Below are positions 1 through 8,772 of a DNA stretch of 54,067 nt, piece by piece. This DNA is from Crocinitomicaceae bacterium (GTDB lineage Bacteria > Bacteroidota > Bacteroidia > Flavobacteriales_D > Parvicellaceae), in NCBI GenBank assembly GCA_002716065.1, contig PAZE01000018.1, positions 1 through 54,067 on the forward strand, written 5' to 3'. The notes under the pieces were generated by a model. It searched no databases and was not told the DNA's origin. It saw only the letters and a list, made by a program, of their open reading frames with translations. Made by a program: the position numbers and the translations under genes. The stretch's first letter is position 1. Every line of letters begins with the position of its first letter.

Positions 1-109
1 TCATTCGGGATATCTAAACATTCCAGCAAACCTGTTTTTTTCTCATAATAATGATGGGTGGTATACCGGAGTTTCTGTAGGATTTAACATTGCCAAAAAA
101 GAAAAGTAA
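1..109 (+). CDS. C-terminal end of a probable outer-membrane beta-barrel protein (partial)
   Basis: Only the last 35 codons are present, in the frame that starts at base 2 and stops with TAA at 107-109. The end reads GWYTGVSVGFNIAKKEK, which alternates aromatic and small hydrophobic residues like a final amphipathic beta-strand of a Bacteroidota outer-membrane protein. The family cannot be named from so little. A hairpin terminator lies about 120 bases downstream and probably ends its transcript. Confidence 0.5.
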   Translation, partial: HSGYLNIPANLFFSHNNDGWYTGVSVGFNIAKKEK

Positions 110-226
110 GTAAGCAACCTACACCAAAACTATTTGTTAACTTAATTTTTACGGCAACAATATATTCACCAAAAAATTAGTTAGTAGTATCAACACCCCT
201 ATAGTTATGTTTAATTTTTAAGTTTC

Positions 227-266
227 GCGGTAGCTTTATTCCCACAATAGAGCTACCGCTTTTTTC
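227..266 (+). terminator. Rho-independent terminator
   Basis: A 9-bp perfect stem (GCGGTAGCT at 227-235 with AGCTACCGC at 251-259) is followed directly by six T on the plus strand. It ends the transcript of the upstream partial outer-membrane gene and separates it from the gene at 333. Confidence 0.85.
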
Positions 267-332
267 GTTAAAAACACCCAATAAAATCGTTTACCCGTAT
301 TGCTTTTAGTTTTTTGTAGTACTTTTCTGCTA

Positions 333-806
333 ATGAAAACCGCGACCATAAAAGAGCTCAAAGATGAGCTCGGCCATTTCTCTAAGCAAGAGCTGTTGGA
401 ATACTGCCTAAGAATGGCGAAATTCAAAAAAGAAAACAAGGAGCTACTCACCTACCTTCTTTTTGAAGCTTCTAATGAAGCTTATTTCATTGAAGGCCTT
501 AAAGAAGTGATAGACCAGCAGTTCACCCAAATTAACACCAATAGCTACTACTACATCAAAAAAAGTGTTCGTAAAATACTTCGTGAAATCAAGAAGCATT
601 TGAGGTATTCTAAAAACAAGGAAACAGCTGTTGAGCTACTAATTTATTTCTGCAAAAAACTAGCTCAAATGCAGCCATCGATGAACAACAGTATCGCCCT
701 TAGAAACATCTACGAAAGGCAATTAATTCTAATTAAAAAAACCATTAAAACGCTGGATGAAGACCTGCAATACGACTACGGAGTAGAACTTGAAAATTTG
801 CCGTAA
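333..806 (+). CDS. Conserved hypothetical helical protein
   Basis: A 157-residue soluble protein rich in Lys, Glu and Leu with no signal peptide or membrane segment. The N-terminus (KELKDELGHFSKQELLEYCL) resembles small Bacteroidota helical proteins such as DUF6155, from memory only and with low certainty. I chose ATG 333 rather than TTG 300, because the extra residues from 300 look like an untranslated leader. It lies 17 bases before the DUF1456 gene, so the two are probably co-transcribed. Its function is unknown. Confidence 0.7.
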   Translation: MKTATIKELKDELGHFSKQELLEYCLRMAKFKKENKELLTYLLFEASNEAYFIEGLKEVIDQQFTQINTNSYYYIKKSVRKILREIKKHLRYSKNKETAVELLIYFCKKLAQMQPSMNNSIALRNIYERQLILIKKTIKTLDEDLQYDYGVELENLP

Positions 807-823
807 CTTGCACCCCAAAGCCA

Positions 824-1294
824 ATGAACAACAACGATATACTTAGAAGAATTCGCTACACTTTTGATCTTAATGACAATAAGATGATGGAGACCTTTGC
901 CCTTGGAGGATATGAAGCGACAAGAGCAGAAATTAGCGATTGGCTAAAAAAAGACGACCACCCTGAGCAAAAATCTCTTTACGATAAATCGCTAGCACAT
1001 TTCTTAAACGGCTTTATTGTAAAAAACAGAGGGGAAAAAGAAGGCGTAGTGATGGTAGCAGAAAAAACCTTGAACAACAATCTTATTTTACGCAAGCTTA
1101 AAATAGCACTTAACCTACAAGCAGAAGACATGATTGCAGTTCTTGGGCTAGCTGATTTATACATTAGTAAGCACGAGCTAAGTGCCTTTTTTAGAAAACC
1201 CACCCAAAAGCATTACCGGATTTGTAAAGATCAGTTTCTAAGAAATTTTCTTCATGGATTGCAGCTAAAGCACCGTCCTAAAACTCAGCAGTAA
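824..1294 (+). CDS. DUF1456 (YehS-like) protein
   Basis: The 156 residues match the length of E. coli YehS. The family layout is visible as two similar halves: NNDILRRIRYTFDLNDNKMM at residues 2-21 and NNLILRKLKIALNLQAEDMI at about 85-104. The duplicated helical repeat is typical of DUF1456, whose biochemical role is not known. It follows the gene at 333 with a 17-base gap and faces the ABC-F gene convergently. Confidence 0.9.
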   Translation: MNNNDILRRIRYTFDLNDNKMMETFALGGYEATRAEISDWLKKDDHPEQKSLYDKSLAHFLNGFIVKNRGEKEGVVMVAEKTLNNNLILRKLKIALNLQAEDMIAVLGLADLYISKHELSAFFRKPTQKHYRICKDQFLRNFLHGLQLKHRPKTQQ

Positions 1295-1425
1295 CCATTT
1301 TCTTCAGCAACTAAAAATTTGAAAATCACCTGATTTGTCGCAAAAAAAGCGGGTGTTGGACGAACGTCATTAAAATAGGGACGAAATTTTATTGCCCCTT
1401 AAGAAATAATTATAAAAAGAAACTT

Positions 1426-3057
<1,632 letters not shown>

Positions 3058-3069
3058 TTAAAATGGGTG

Positions 3070-3077
3070 CAAATATA
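3070..3077 (-). promoter_or_regulatory. -7 promoter element of the ABC-F gene
   Basis: The minus strand reads TATATTTG, a perfect match to the Bacteroidota -7 consensus TAnnTTTG, 25 bases before the ABC-F start codon. I see no convincing -33 TTG at the usual distance. Confidence 0.6.
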
Positions 3078-3127
3078 ACAATGTATTGGTAGCATAAAAA
3101 AAACAGTGCCAATGAAGAATTCTTGAA

Positions 3128-3158
3128 TCAAAAAAAAGCAGGCCCATCGGCCTGCTTT
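3128..3158 (-). terminator. Rho-independent terminator behind the mini-ORF
   Basis: On the minus strand a 10-bp perfect stem (AAAGCAGGCC with GGCCTGCTTT, plus-strand arms 3135-3144 and 3149-3158, loop of 4) is followed by a run of T. It lies 17 bases past the stop of the 22-codon ORF. There is no T-run on the plus-strand side, so the direction is clear. Confidence 0.88.
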
Positions 3159-3175
3159 AAAAATAAGGAGATGGT

Positions 3176-3241
3176 TTAGACAATACCACTATTAGGCACC
3201 ATCTGAATAACCATAACCTTGTAAAACTTTAAATTAATCAT
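3176..3241 (-). CDS. Possible 21-residue small protein with strong Shine-Dalgarno
   Basis: A 22-codon ORF (ATG at 3241, TAA at 3178-3176) encodes a mildly hydrophobic peptide that begins MINLKFYKVMV and ends VPNSGIV. The case for translation is an 8-base match to the anti-Shine-Dalgarno sequence (AGGAGGTG) six bases from the ATG, and an intrinsic terminator 17 bases after the stop. Other genes in this window lack such a site. It lies downstream of the ChaN/CPXCG operon and may belong to that transcript or have its own promoter. A 6-bp hairpin (3275-3290) sits just upstream. I do not recognise the peptide, and it could instead be a leader or a structured RNA. Confidence 0.45.
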   Translation of the reverse strand: MINLKFYKVMVIQMVPNSGIV

Positions 3242-3245
3242 CTGA

Positions 3246-3253
3246 CACCTCCT
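3246..3253 (-). promoter_or_regulatory. Strong Shine-Dalgarno site
   Basis: The minus strand reads AGGAGGTG, complementary over 8 bases to the 3' end of 16S rRNA, with 6 bases between AGGAGG and the ATG at 3241. Bacteroidota normally initiate without such sites because the anti-Shine-Dalgarno is sequestered on their ribosomes, so this match is exceptional here. Confidence 0.7.
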
Positions 3254-3348
3254 CTCTATATTAGTTAGTAAATTGATTGTTGTCACAATCTTGAACACTT
3301 AAATTTATAGACTTGTTTTTGCACTTTGATTCTTGTTTAACTAATTAT

Positions 3349-3531
3349 TTATTGTTCAATTGAATTGGCAGAAAAAAACGATATTTCCTGTGACTCAACA
3401 ACAAAATTAACTTGAATTGGATTGCAACAATTTTCACAATCTTCAATGTATTGTTGTCTAACAATTGAAAAATCTAAAAGCATTGAGATGTTTTGCCAGC
3501 AGTAAGGACATTCAAAAAATTGTTCAATCAT
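3349..3531 (-). CDS. CPXCG-type cysteine-rich protein
   Basis: A 60-residue cytosolic protein with two paired-Cys knuckles: CPYC at residues 8-11, then CENCC at about 33-37. The N-terminus EQFFECPYCWQ matches the CPXCG cysteine-rich family, although the second Cys is followed by Trp rather than Gly. Metal binding, probably zinc, is inferred from the four Cys. It begins 3 bases after the stop of the ChaN-like gene, so both are on one transcript. No function is known for the family. Confidence 0.8.
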   Translation of the reverse strand: MIEQFFECPYCWQNISMLLDFSIVRQQYIEDCENCCNPIQVNFVVESQEISFFSANSIEQ

Positions 3532-3534
3532 ACT

Positions 3535-4389
3535 TTAATGTGTTTTGGTCATGTTGTTGTCTACACATATAATGAAATCGGCACGACCAAGATGTTCCTT
3601 TTCTAGTTTACGAATGCTTTGCTGATTTACAGTAGAAATGGTTTTGTAATTTAAAGTAGGTCTAGCTTGTATCAAATACCATAATATCCCCTGAAAAAAA
3701 TCAGAATGGTAGGCCCCATTAAGGTGTAAAAAAATATGATTATCCTTTAAGTTTTCAGAAATAAAATGAGCCATTGTAGCGTCTTTAATGGCCTGAGCTT
3801 TTACGATATCAGGTGACCCATGCCCGCCCATAAACTCCAACATGTTTTTGTACTGAGAAAGCTCAGGGTCAAATAAAATTGGAAAAGGTGCAATGAATTT
3901 TTTTTCATTTTCAGAGATGTTATCCAATGCTTCAAAGCCTCCATTTCTATATACCATTCTAGCATACTTTCTTGGAATATTGGTGCAAACAACTTTACAT
4001 TTCTTTTCTTTGGCCATTTCAATTATTGGAGCATAATCAGTAGAATAATTGGACCAAAGCCTAGCTAGCGAATCAAGATCAGTATAGCTTATTTTGTCAT
4101 CCATATATTGGTTTAGAAAATGTTGATTATCAGACTCAAGCATTTCTAAACCGATAATTAATTTTTGTTGATTTATTAATTCACTTGCCAATTCAAATTG
4201 AAGCCAGTGGGAAATTGGATTGTCGTGATATTCTCCAAAAAGAACAACATCGGCTTTTACTGTTGATTTTACCATTTTGGAAAAACCTACTGATTTTCCT
4301 TTGTTATTAAAAATCTTGTATGCATACTGTTGGCTGTAATTTAGTAGAGTACTTGAAAATATAAAAAAAAATAAAGCTAGTTTTTTCAT
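3535..4389 (-). CDS. ChaN-like / Tiki-fold exported protein
   Basis: The 284-residue product starts at ATG 4389 with a signal peptide (KKLALFFFIFSSTLLNYSQ). A longer start at 4461 would bury the signal. The motif LFGEYHDNPISHWLQFEL, followed later by LGRADFIICVD near the C-terminus, fits the ChaN / haem-binding-uptake family (Tiki superfamily), which has conserved Glu and His residues. Family members have been linked to haem or iron handling and to metalloprotease activity. Which applies here is not visible. It heads a two-gene unit with the CPXCG protein. Confidence 0.8.
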   Translation of the reverse strand: MKKLALFFFIFSSTLLNYSQQYAYKIFNNKGKSVGFSKMVKSTVKADVVLFGEYHDNPISHWLQFELASELINQQKLIIGLEMLESDNQHFLNQYMDDKISYTDLDSLARLWSNYSTDYAPIIEMAKEKKCKVVCTNIPRKYARMVYRNGGFEALDNISENEKKFIAPFPILFDPELSQYKNMLEFMGGHGSPDIVKAQAIKDATMAHFISENLKDNHIFLHLNGAYHSDFFQGILWYLIQARPTLNYKTISTVNQQSIRKLEKEHLGRADFIICVDNNMTKTH

Positions 4390-4553
4390 GATTATATAAA
4401 GTTCATTTTTAATAACTTCAAAATTAACACATGCTAATAAGCTATTTAAACTGTTTTGCAACTTGTTTAATTATAATTCACCCTAACCTTCCAATTTTTA
4501 GTTAAACACTTACCAAAAAATAAATCAACCTATTCAAATTTGTATTAATAAAA

Positions 4554-4898
4554 ATGGATTTTATAGGTGCTAATACTATTTTAACCCTGTTTTCAGGTCT
4601 TGCTTTTATAGGTTATGGCCTTTCTATTTTTTTTTCAAGTAAAATGCAAAATGAATTCAATAGATTTAAACTACAAAAATACTCTGCATTGGTTGGTGTT
4701 TTAGAGCTTTTGGGAGGATTAGGTCTTTTAGTTGGGCTTTTCTATACTCCAGTTCTAGTCATCTCCTCTCTTGGTTTAGCACTTCTAATGTTTTTAGGAG
4801 TTGTTACTAGAATTCGAATAAAGGATACGGTAAAATCAACTATTCCCGCTGCTTTTTTCTTGTTTTTAAACACCTATTTATTTATACAAAATATTTAA
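4554..4898 (+). CDS. DoxX-like membrane protein 1
   Basis: The 114-residue protein has four predicted membrane helices: residues 7-27, 44-65, 68-86 and 97-113. The pattern VGVLELLGGLGLLVGLFYTP in helix two is typical of the DoxX/DoxD fold. A paralogue starts 10 bases after the stop, and superoxide dismutase follows that. A weak -7 element (CAAATTTG, one mismatch to TAnnTTTG) lies about 12 bases before the ATG. DoxX proteins are implicated in redox or quinone-linked membrane functions, but the activity here is unknown. Confidence 0.82.
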   Translation: MDFIGANTILTLFSGLAFIGYGLSIFFSSKMQNEFNRFKLQKYSALVGVLELLGGLGLLVGLFYTPVLVISSLGLALLMFLGVVTRIRIKDTVKSTIPAAFFLFLNTYLFIQNI

Positions 4899-4908
4899 AA
4901 AATAACTC

Positions 4909-5274
4909 ATGCTTGAATACCTTAAACTTGCCGCGCAAATTACTATAGCAATTTCTATATACAACGTTTGGTTTTTACGGTTTAACAAATCCACTATTTA
5001 TCGAGGGAAAGATGCTAAAAACATGAAAGATGAATTCATTTCTTATGGATTAAAAGGTCCGTTTGTATGGATTATTGGTTTTTTAAAAGTTACTCTTGCC
5101 ACCATGCTTATTGTTGGAATTTTCTACGATTCATTGATTTTTCCAGCAGCTGTTGGAATGGCCGTTTTAATGCTAGGTGCTATATTAATGCATCTTAAAG
5201 TTAAGGACCAACCGTTAAAATCTTTACCTGCAACAATATTTTTAATCTTATCTCTATCCATTGCATTTTTATAA
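4909..5274 (+). CDS. DoxX-like membrane protein 2
   Basis: The 121-residue protein has four hydrophobic helices, with the DoxX-like core GFLKVTLATMLIVGIFYDS in helix two and a basic loop (LKVKDQPLKS) before the last helix. It resembles its upstream neighbour in length and topology, so the two may form a hetero-oligomer or a tandem duplicate. Its last 14 bases overlap the start of the sodC reading frame, which suggests coupled translation. Confidence 0.82.
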   Translation: MLEYLKLAAQITIAISIYNVWFLRFNKSTIYRGKDAKNMKDEFISYGLKGPFVWIIGFLKVTLATMLIVGIFYDSLIFPAAVGMAVLMLGAILMHLKVKDQPLKSLPATIFLILSLSIAFL

Positions 5275-5821
5275 ATTCATACCCACTCTACTAATTGGTT
5301 TTCTTTTTTTTATTGATTGCTCATCAATTAATAGCTCCAAGAGTACAACAAAAAATATCTATGCCACTGCGCCAATTAATGCTGCAAGTGGAAGCTCCGT
5401 TTCTGGTTTAGTATCCTTCGTTGACTCTGCAGGTTCGGTATATTTAACAGCAGATGTAGATGGACTTTCTGAGGGAAAACATGCCATTCACATTCATGAA
5501 TTTGGTGATTGCAGCACTTTTGATGCAAAATCTGCTGGTGGTCATTGGAACCCAACGCATACCACCCACGGAGAATGGGATAATCATCATTTTCATTTGG
5601 GAGATATAGGCAACATTGATGCTGATACTTCTGGAAATGGAAAAATCAGTCTCAAAACAGACCTTTGGTGTCTTGGTTGTGAGGATTCCACCAAAAATAT
5701 TTTAGGTAAATCCATAATTATTCATGAAGGGGAGGATGATTTCACCTCACAACCCTCAGGAAACGCTGGACCTAGAGTAGGGTGTGGAGTTATCGTCTTA
5801 GACCAAACAGCTCTTAATTAA
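5261..5821 (+). CDS. sodC: Cu/Zn superoxide dismutase lipoprotein
   Basis: The enzyme dismutates superoxide in the periplasm or at the cell surface. The metal ligands are visible: His77 and His79 (HIHE), bridging His95 (GGHWNP), Zn ligands His103, His112 and Asp115, and Cu ligand His155. Cys84 and Cys175 fit the conserved disulfide. A hydrophobic leader ends at Cys20, so it is likely a lipoprotein. An extra Cys pair, WCLGC (137-140), is unusual. No ATG exists before the mature domain, and the start is TTG at 5261, inside the DoxX gene. Its end overlaps the convergent SDR gene by 8 bases. Confidence 0.93.
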   Translation: MHFYKFIPTLLIGFLFFIDCSSINSSKSTTKNIYATAPINAASGSSVSGLVSFVDSAGSVYLTADVDGLSEGKHAIHIHEFGDCSTFDAKSAGGHWNPTHTTHGEWDNHHFHLGDIGNIDADTSGNGKISLKTDLWCLGCEDSTKNILGKSIIIHEGEDDFTSQPSGNAGPRVGCGVIVLDQTALN

Positions 5822-6566
5822 ACTCTTTTTTCACCATTGTGCTTGATGCTTGTGCGGATGGAAATACCAACAAATCTGCAATGTTAACATGATCGGGGCG
5901 TGAAATGGCAAAGGCAATAATTTCTGCAATGTCTTCTGCTTGCAGTGCCTTGTATCCTTTATATACCATATCGGCTTGCTTGCCTCCTTTAAATCGCACT
6001 TTAGAAAACTCAGTTTCTACTAGGCCTGGATTAATGGCCGTTACTTTAATTCCATACTGGTTAAGGTCCATTCGCATTCCTGTGGTAAGAGCAACAACAG
6101 CGTGCTTACTCGCGCAGTAAACTGCTCCTTTTGGATACACTTCTTTTCCTGCAGAAGACCCAATATTAATGATATGACCACTGCTTCTTAAGGTCATTTG
6201 AGGAATAATGGCCTTGCTTACGTACAACAATCCTTTAACGTTAATATCCATCATGGCATCCCAATCTTCAATAGACCCTGTTTCTACCGGATCTAATCCG
6301 TGGGCATTACCAGCATTATTAATCAATATATCTACCTGCTGAAAGTCTTTAGGTAGATTGGAAATGCAATTATCAACTGCTTTTTGGTCTCTAACATCAA
6401 AACAAAGACTGGTTACCTGTGTAAGAGTAGATAGCTCCTTTTCGATTGCGATTAACCTCTGCTTTCTTCTTCCGCAGATAATTAATCTAAACTTGTTTTT
6501 TGCCAGCTCATACGCTGTTGCTTTTCCAATACCACTTGTAGCTCCTGTAATTAATACGGTTTTCAT
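5814..6566 (-). CDS. Short-chain dehydrogenase/reductase (YdfG-like)
   Basis: A 250-residue classical SDR of the Rossmann fold. The cofactor motif TGATSGIG is at residues 7-14, NNAG near 85, and the catalytic Ser-Tyr-Lys set is in GSSAGKEVYPKGAVYCASKH. The C-terminal NPGLVETEF is typical of the YdfG / serine 3-dehydrogenase branch, which oxidises 3-hydroxy acids or reduces malonic semialdehyde with NADP(H). The actual substrate is not deducible. It is convergent with sodC and overlaps it by 8 bases. Confidence 0.9.
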   Translation of the reverse strand: MKTVLITGATSGIGKATAYELAKNKFRLIICGRRKQRLIAIEKELSTLTQVTSLCFDVRDQKAVDNCISNLPKDFQQVDILINNAGNAHGLDPVETGSIEDWDAMMDINVKGLLYVSKAIIPQMTLRSSGHIINIGSSAGKEVYPKGAVYCASKHAVVALTTGMRMDLNQYGIKVTAINPGLVETEFSKVRFKGGKQADMVYKGYKALQAEDIAEIIAFAISRPDHVNIADLLVFPSAQASSTMVKKEFN

Positions 6567-6625
6567 TTTCTTTAGTTAGATGTACAAATTACTTTTAAAA
6601 GTACTACTTTGCACCATTATTTAAT

Positions 6626-6646
6626 GTATTTAAGCGGTTTAAATAC
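6626..6646. repeat. Inverted repeat upstream of the methyltransferase gene
   Basis: GTATTTAA and TTAAATAC form a perfect 8-bp inverted repeat around a 5-base spacer, ending 17 bases before ATG 6664. Its place in the intergenic region between divergent genes suggests an operator or a 5' leader hairpin. No regulator can be named. Confidence 0.45.
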
Positions 6647-6663
6647 ACAACACTTTTTATAGA

Positions 6664-7335
6664 ATGATTCAGGCATTAAAAAACATCAAAAGAAAAGCAG
6701 TTCGTTTTTTTCAAACTCCTCAACAACGCAGACACGCCCTTGTTGGCCCTGCTCATTTATGGAAAATGAAGCAAGATTTTCAAATTTCCTTTTTAAAGAC
6801 TCAGGGGCTAGCTCCCGATCATAAATTTATGGACATTGGCTGCGGCACTCTAAGAGGGGGTATCCCTCTAATTGACTTTCTAGAGCAAGGGAATTACTGC
6901 GGAATAGAAGTTAGAGATGCCGTCTTACAAGAGGGTAAAAATGAGCTTGCAGAACATGGTTTACAGGATAAAAACCCTCAGCTTATTTGCTTTAAAGAAT
7001 TTAGTGAGCTTTCTTTTAACAACAAATTCGATGTGCTGTTTGCTTTTTCAGTTCTTATTCATATGAAAGATGAAATTGTAGAAAAATGCATTGCTTTTAT
7101 TTCTTCAGTTATTGCCGATAGTGGAGCGTTTTATGCCAACGTAAACATTGTTAGCTATTCGGATAACAATTGGCAAGGTTTCCCGGTAGTATTTCGTTCT
7201 ATGGAGTTTTATGAAAATCTCGCCAAAAAAAATGGCCTAACCGTTTCTGCTGTAGGCACACTTGCTGAGCTAGGGCACATTTCCGGCCAGGAACTGGGCG
7301 ACAAGCAGGTAATGCTTTGTTTTAAAAAACAGTAG
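6664..7335 (+). CDS. Class I SAM-dependent methyltransferase
   Basis: The 223-residue protein has SAM-binding motif I FMDIGCGTLRGG (about 55-66), an acidic motif II end (YCGIEV), and a post-motif hydrophobic strand FDVLFAFSVLIHM. The basic, aromatic N-terminus (KNIKRKAVRFFQTPQQRR) may bind membrane or nucleic acid. It lies 18 bases before the MBOAT gene and is probably its operon partner. Modification of a surface glycan or lipid would fit, but that is inference from context. Confidence 0.85.
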   Translation: MIQALKNIKRKAVRFFQTPQQRRHALVGPAHLWKMKQDFQISFLKTQGLAPDHKFMDIGCGTLRGGIPLIDFLEQGNYCGIEVRDAVLQEGKNELAEHGLQDKNPQLICFKEFSELSFNNKFDVLFAFSVLIHMKDEIVEKCIAFISSVIADSGAFYANVNIVSYSDNNWQGFPVVFRSMEFYENLAKKNGLTVSAVGTLAELGHISGQELGDKQVMLCFKKQ

Positions 7336-7353
7336 CAGCAACTCACAAGTAAA

Positions 7354-8772
7354 ATGGTATTTAGCTCTATTTTATTTTTAAGTTTTTTCTTACCACTATT
7401 TCTTGGGGCTTTTTACCTAAGTCCAAAGGGATTAAAAAAATGGGTGATTGTTTTTTTTAGTCTTTTTTTCTATGGTTGGGGAGCGCCTATTTTTATTTTT
7501 TTCTTGTTGGGAAGCACCATCATTGACTTTCAGCTTTGTAAGCATTTTGGTAAGGAAAACCCAAATCGAAAAAAATTTCTAATCGGCTCTTTAATCTTAA
7601 ATGTTGGATTGCTTTGCTACTTTAAGTACGCTAACTTTTTCTTAACCAACCTGTTTTACGCTGGTGAGCAATTGGGTTTTAGCGCGATTTCTTTTAAGGA
7701 AATTCTTCTTCCCATTGGCATTTCCTTTTTTACATTTCAGAAAATCTCCTACGCTTTAGATGTATACAGCGGCAACAACAAAAAACTTGATAGCTTTTTA
7801 GACTATCTGTTATATATTATCATGTTTCCCCAATTAATTGCCGGTCCCATAGTTCGATTTAAGGATGTTCACCAACAGCTTTTAGGGTTCTCTAACAACC
7901 CATTCGACCAAAAGCTACACGGTCTATATCGTTTTATTATCGGCCTTAGCAAAAAGGTTTTTATAGCCAATACTTTTGCTGTTGTTGTAGCTCAAATCAA
8001 CGCCCTAGGCATTGACACAATGAATAGTGCAGATGCTTGGCTAGCCACCATTGCTTACTGTTTTCAAATTTACTTTGACTTTGCTGGATACTCCGATATG
8101 GCCATTGGGCTAGGGTTAATGATGGGATTTAAATTTCCAGAAAACTTCAACTTTCCCTACCTCTCCAAAAGCATTACAGAATTTTGGAAACGCTGGCACA
8201 TGACCCTTGGGCTTTGGATGAGAGACTACCTGTATATTCCTTTGGGGGGAAATAGGAGCTCAAGCTACCGAACCTACATCAACCTAGGTTTGGTGTTTTT
8301 AATTTCTGGGCTTTGGCATGGTGCCAACTGGAACTTTTTGATTTGGGGAGCCTACCACGGTTGCTTTTTAATCTTAGAGCGTCTTTTTCTATCGAAAATA
8401 TTGAAGAAAATCCCTGGATTTTTACGCATTACCTACACCTTATTTGTGGTGCTTATTAGTTGGGTGTTTTTCTCAATGGATTTAGATGCCGCCTTACTAT
8501 TCTTAGAAAAGATGATGGATTTTTCTAGCCTTCAGCTCAGCATTGACATTTCTAACAAAACCCTAACAATACTCATTATCGGAATTATTTGCTCTTTTAG
8601 TGCAGTAAATAAACCCATTGAAAATTATGCCAATTCGCTTCCAGAAAAATTAGCTCAGGTTGGATGGAAAGGTAGCTTGGCTGTATTTCCACTTATGCTA
8701 GCACTCTTATCTATGGCGTATGTATGGCTAATGAACGCTGGCTTTAATCCTTTTATCTACTATCGCTTTTAA
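7354..8772 (+). CDS. MBOAT-family membrane O-acyltransferase (AlgI-like)
   Basis: A 472-residue protein with about ten or more hydrophobic helices that matches the AlgI/DltB branch of membrane-bound O-acyltransferases. The family motif SKSITEFWKRWHMTLG and the catalytic His of SGLWHGANWNFLIWGAYHG are clear. AlgI-type enzymes move acetyl groups across the inner membrane for O-acetylation of polysaccharide or peptidoglycan. Its stop shares one base with the ATG of the SGNH partner (TAATG), so translation is coupled. The acceptor polymer is unknown. Confidence 0.92.
   Translation: MVFSSILFLSFFLPLFLGAFYLSPKGLKKWVIVFFSLFFYGWGAPIFIFFLLGSTIIDFQLCKHFGKENPNRKKFLIGSLILNVGLLCYFKYANFFLTNLFYAGEQLGFSAISFKEILLPIGISFFTFQKISYALDVYSGNNKKLDSFLDYLLYIIMFPQLIAGPIVRFKDVHQQLLGFSNNPFDQKLHGLYRFIIGLSKKVFIANTFAVVVAQINALGIDTMNSADAWLATIAYCFQIYFDFAGYSDMAIGLGLMMGFKFPENFNFPYLSKSITEFWKRWHMTLGLWMRDYLYIPLGGNRSSSYRTYINLGLVFLISGLWHGANWNFLIWGAYHGCFLILERLFLSKILKKIPGFLRITYTLFVVLISWVFFSMDLDAALLFLEKMMDFSSLQLSIDISNKTLTILIIGIICSFSAVNKPIENYANSLPEKLAQVGWKGSLAVFPLMLALLSMAYVWLMNAGFNPFIYYRF

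Noticed and set aside
1295-1425. Short palindromic GACGAACGTC and a repeated GGACGAA between the convergent DUF1456 and ABC-F genes.
   Set aside because: The units are too short and the region shows no promoter or terminator structure.
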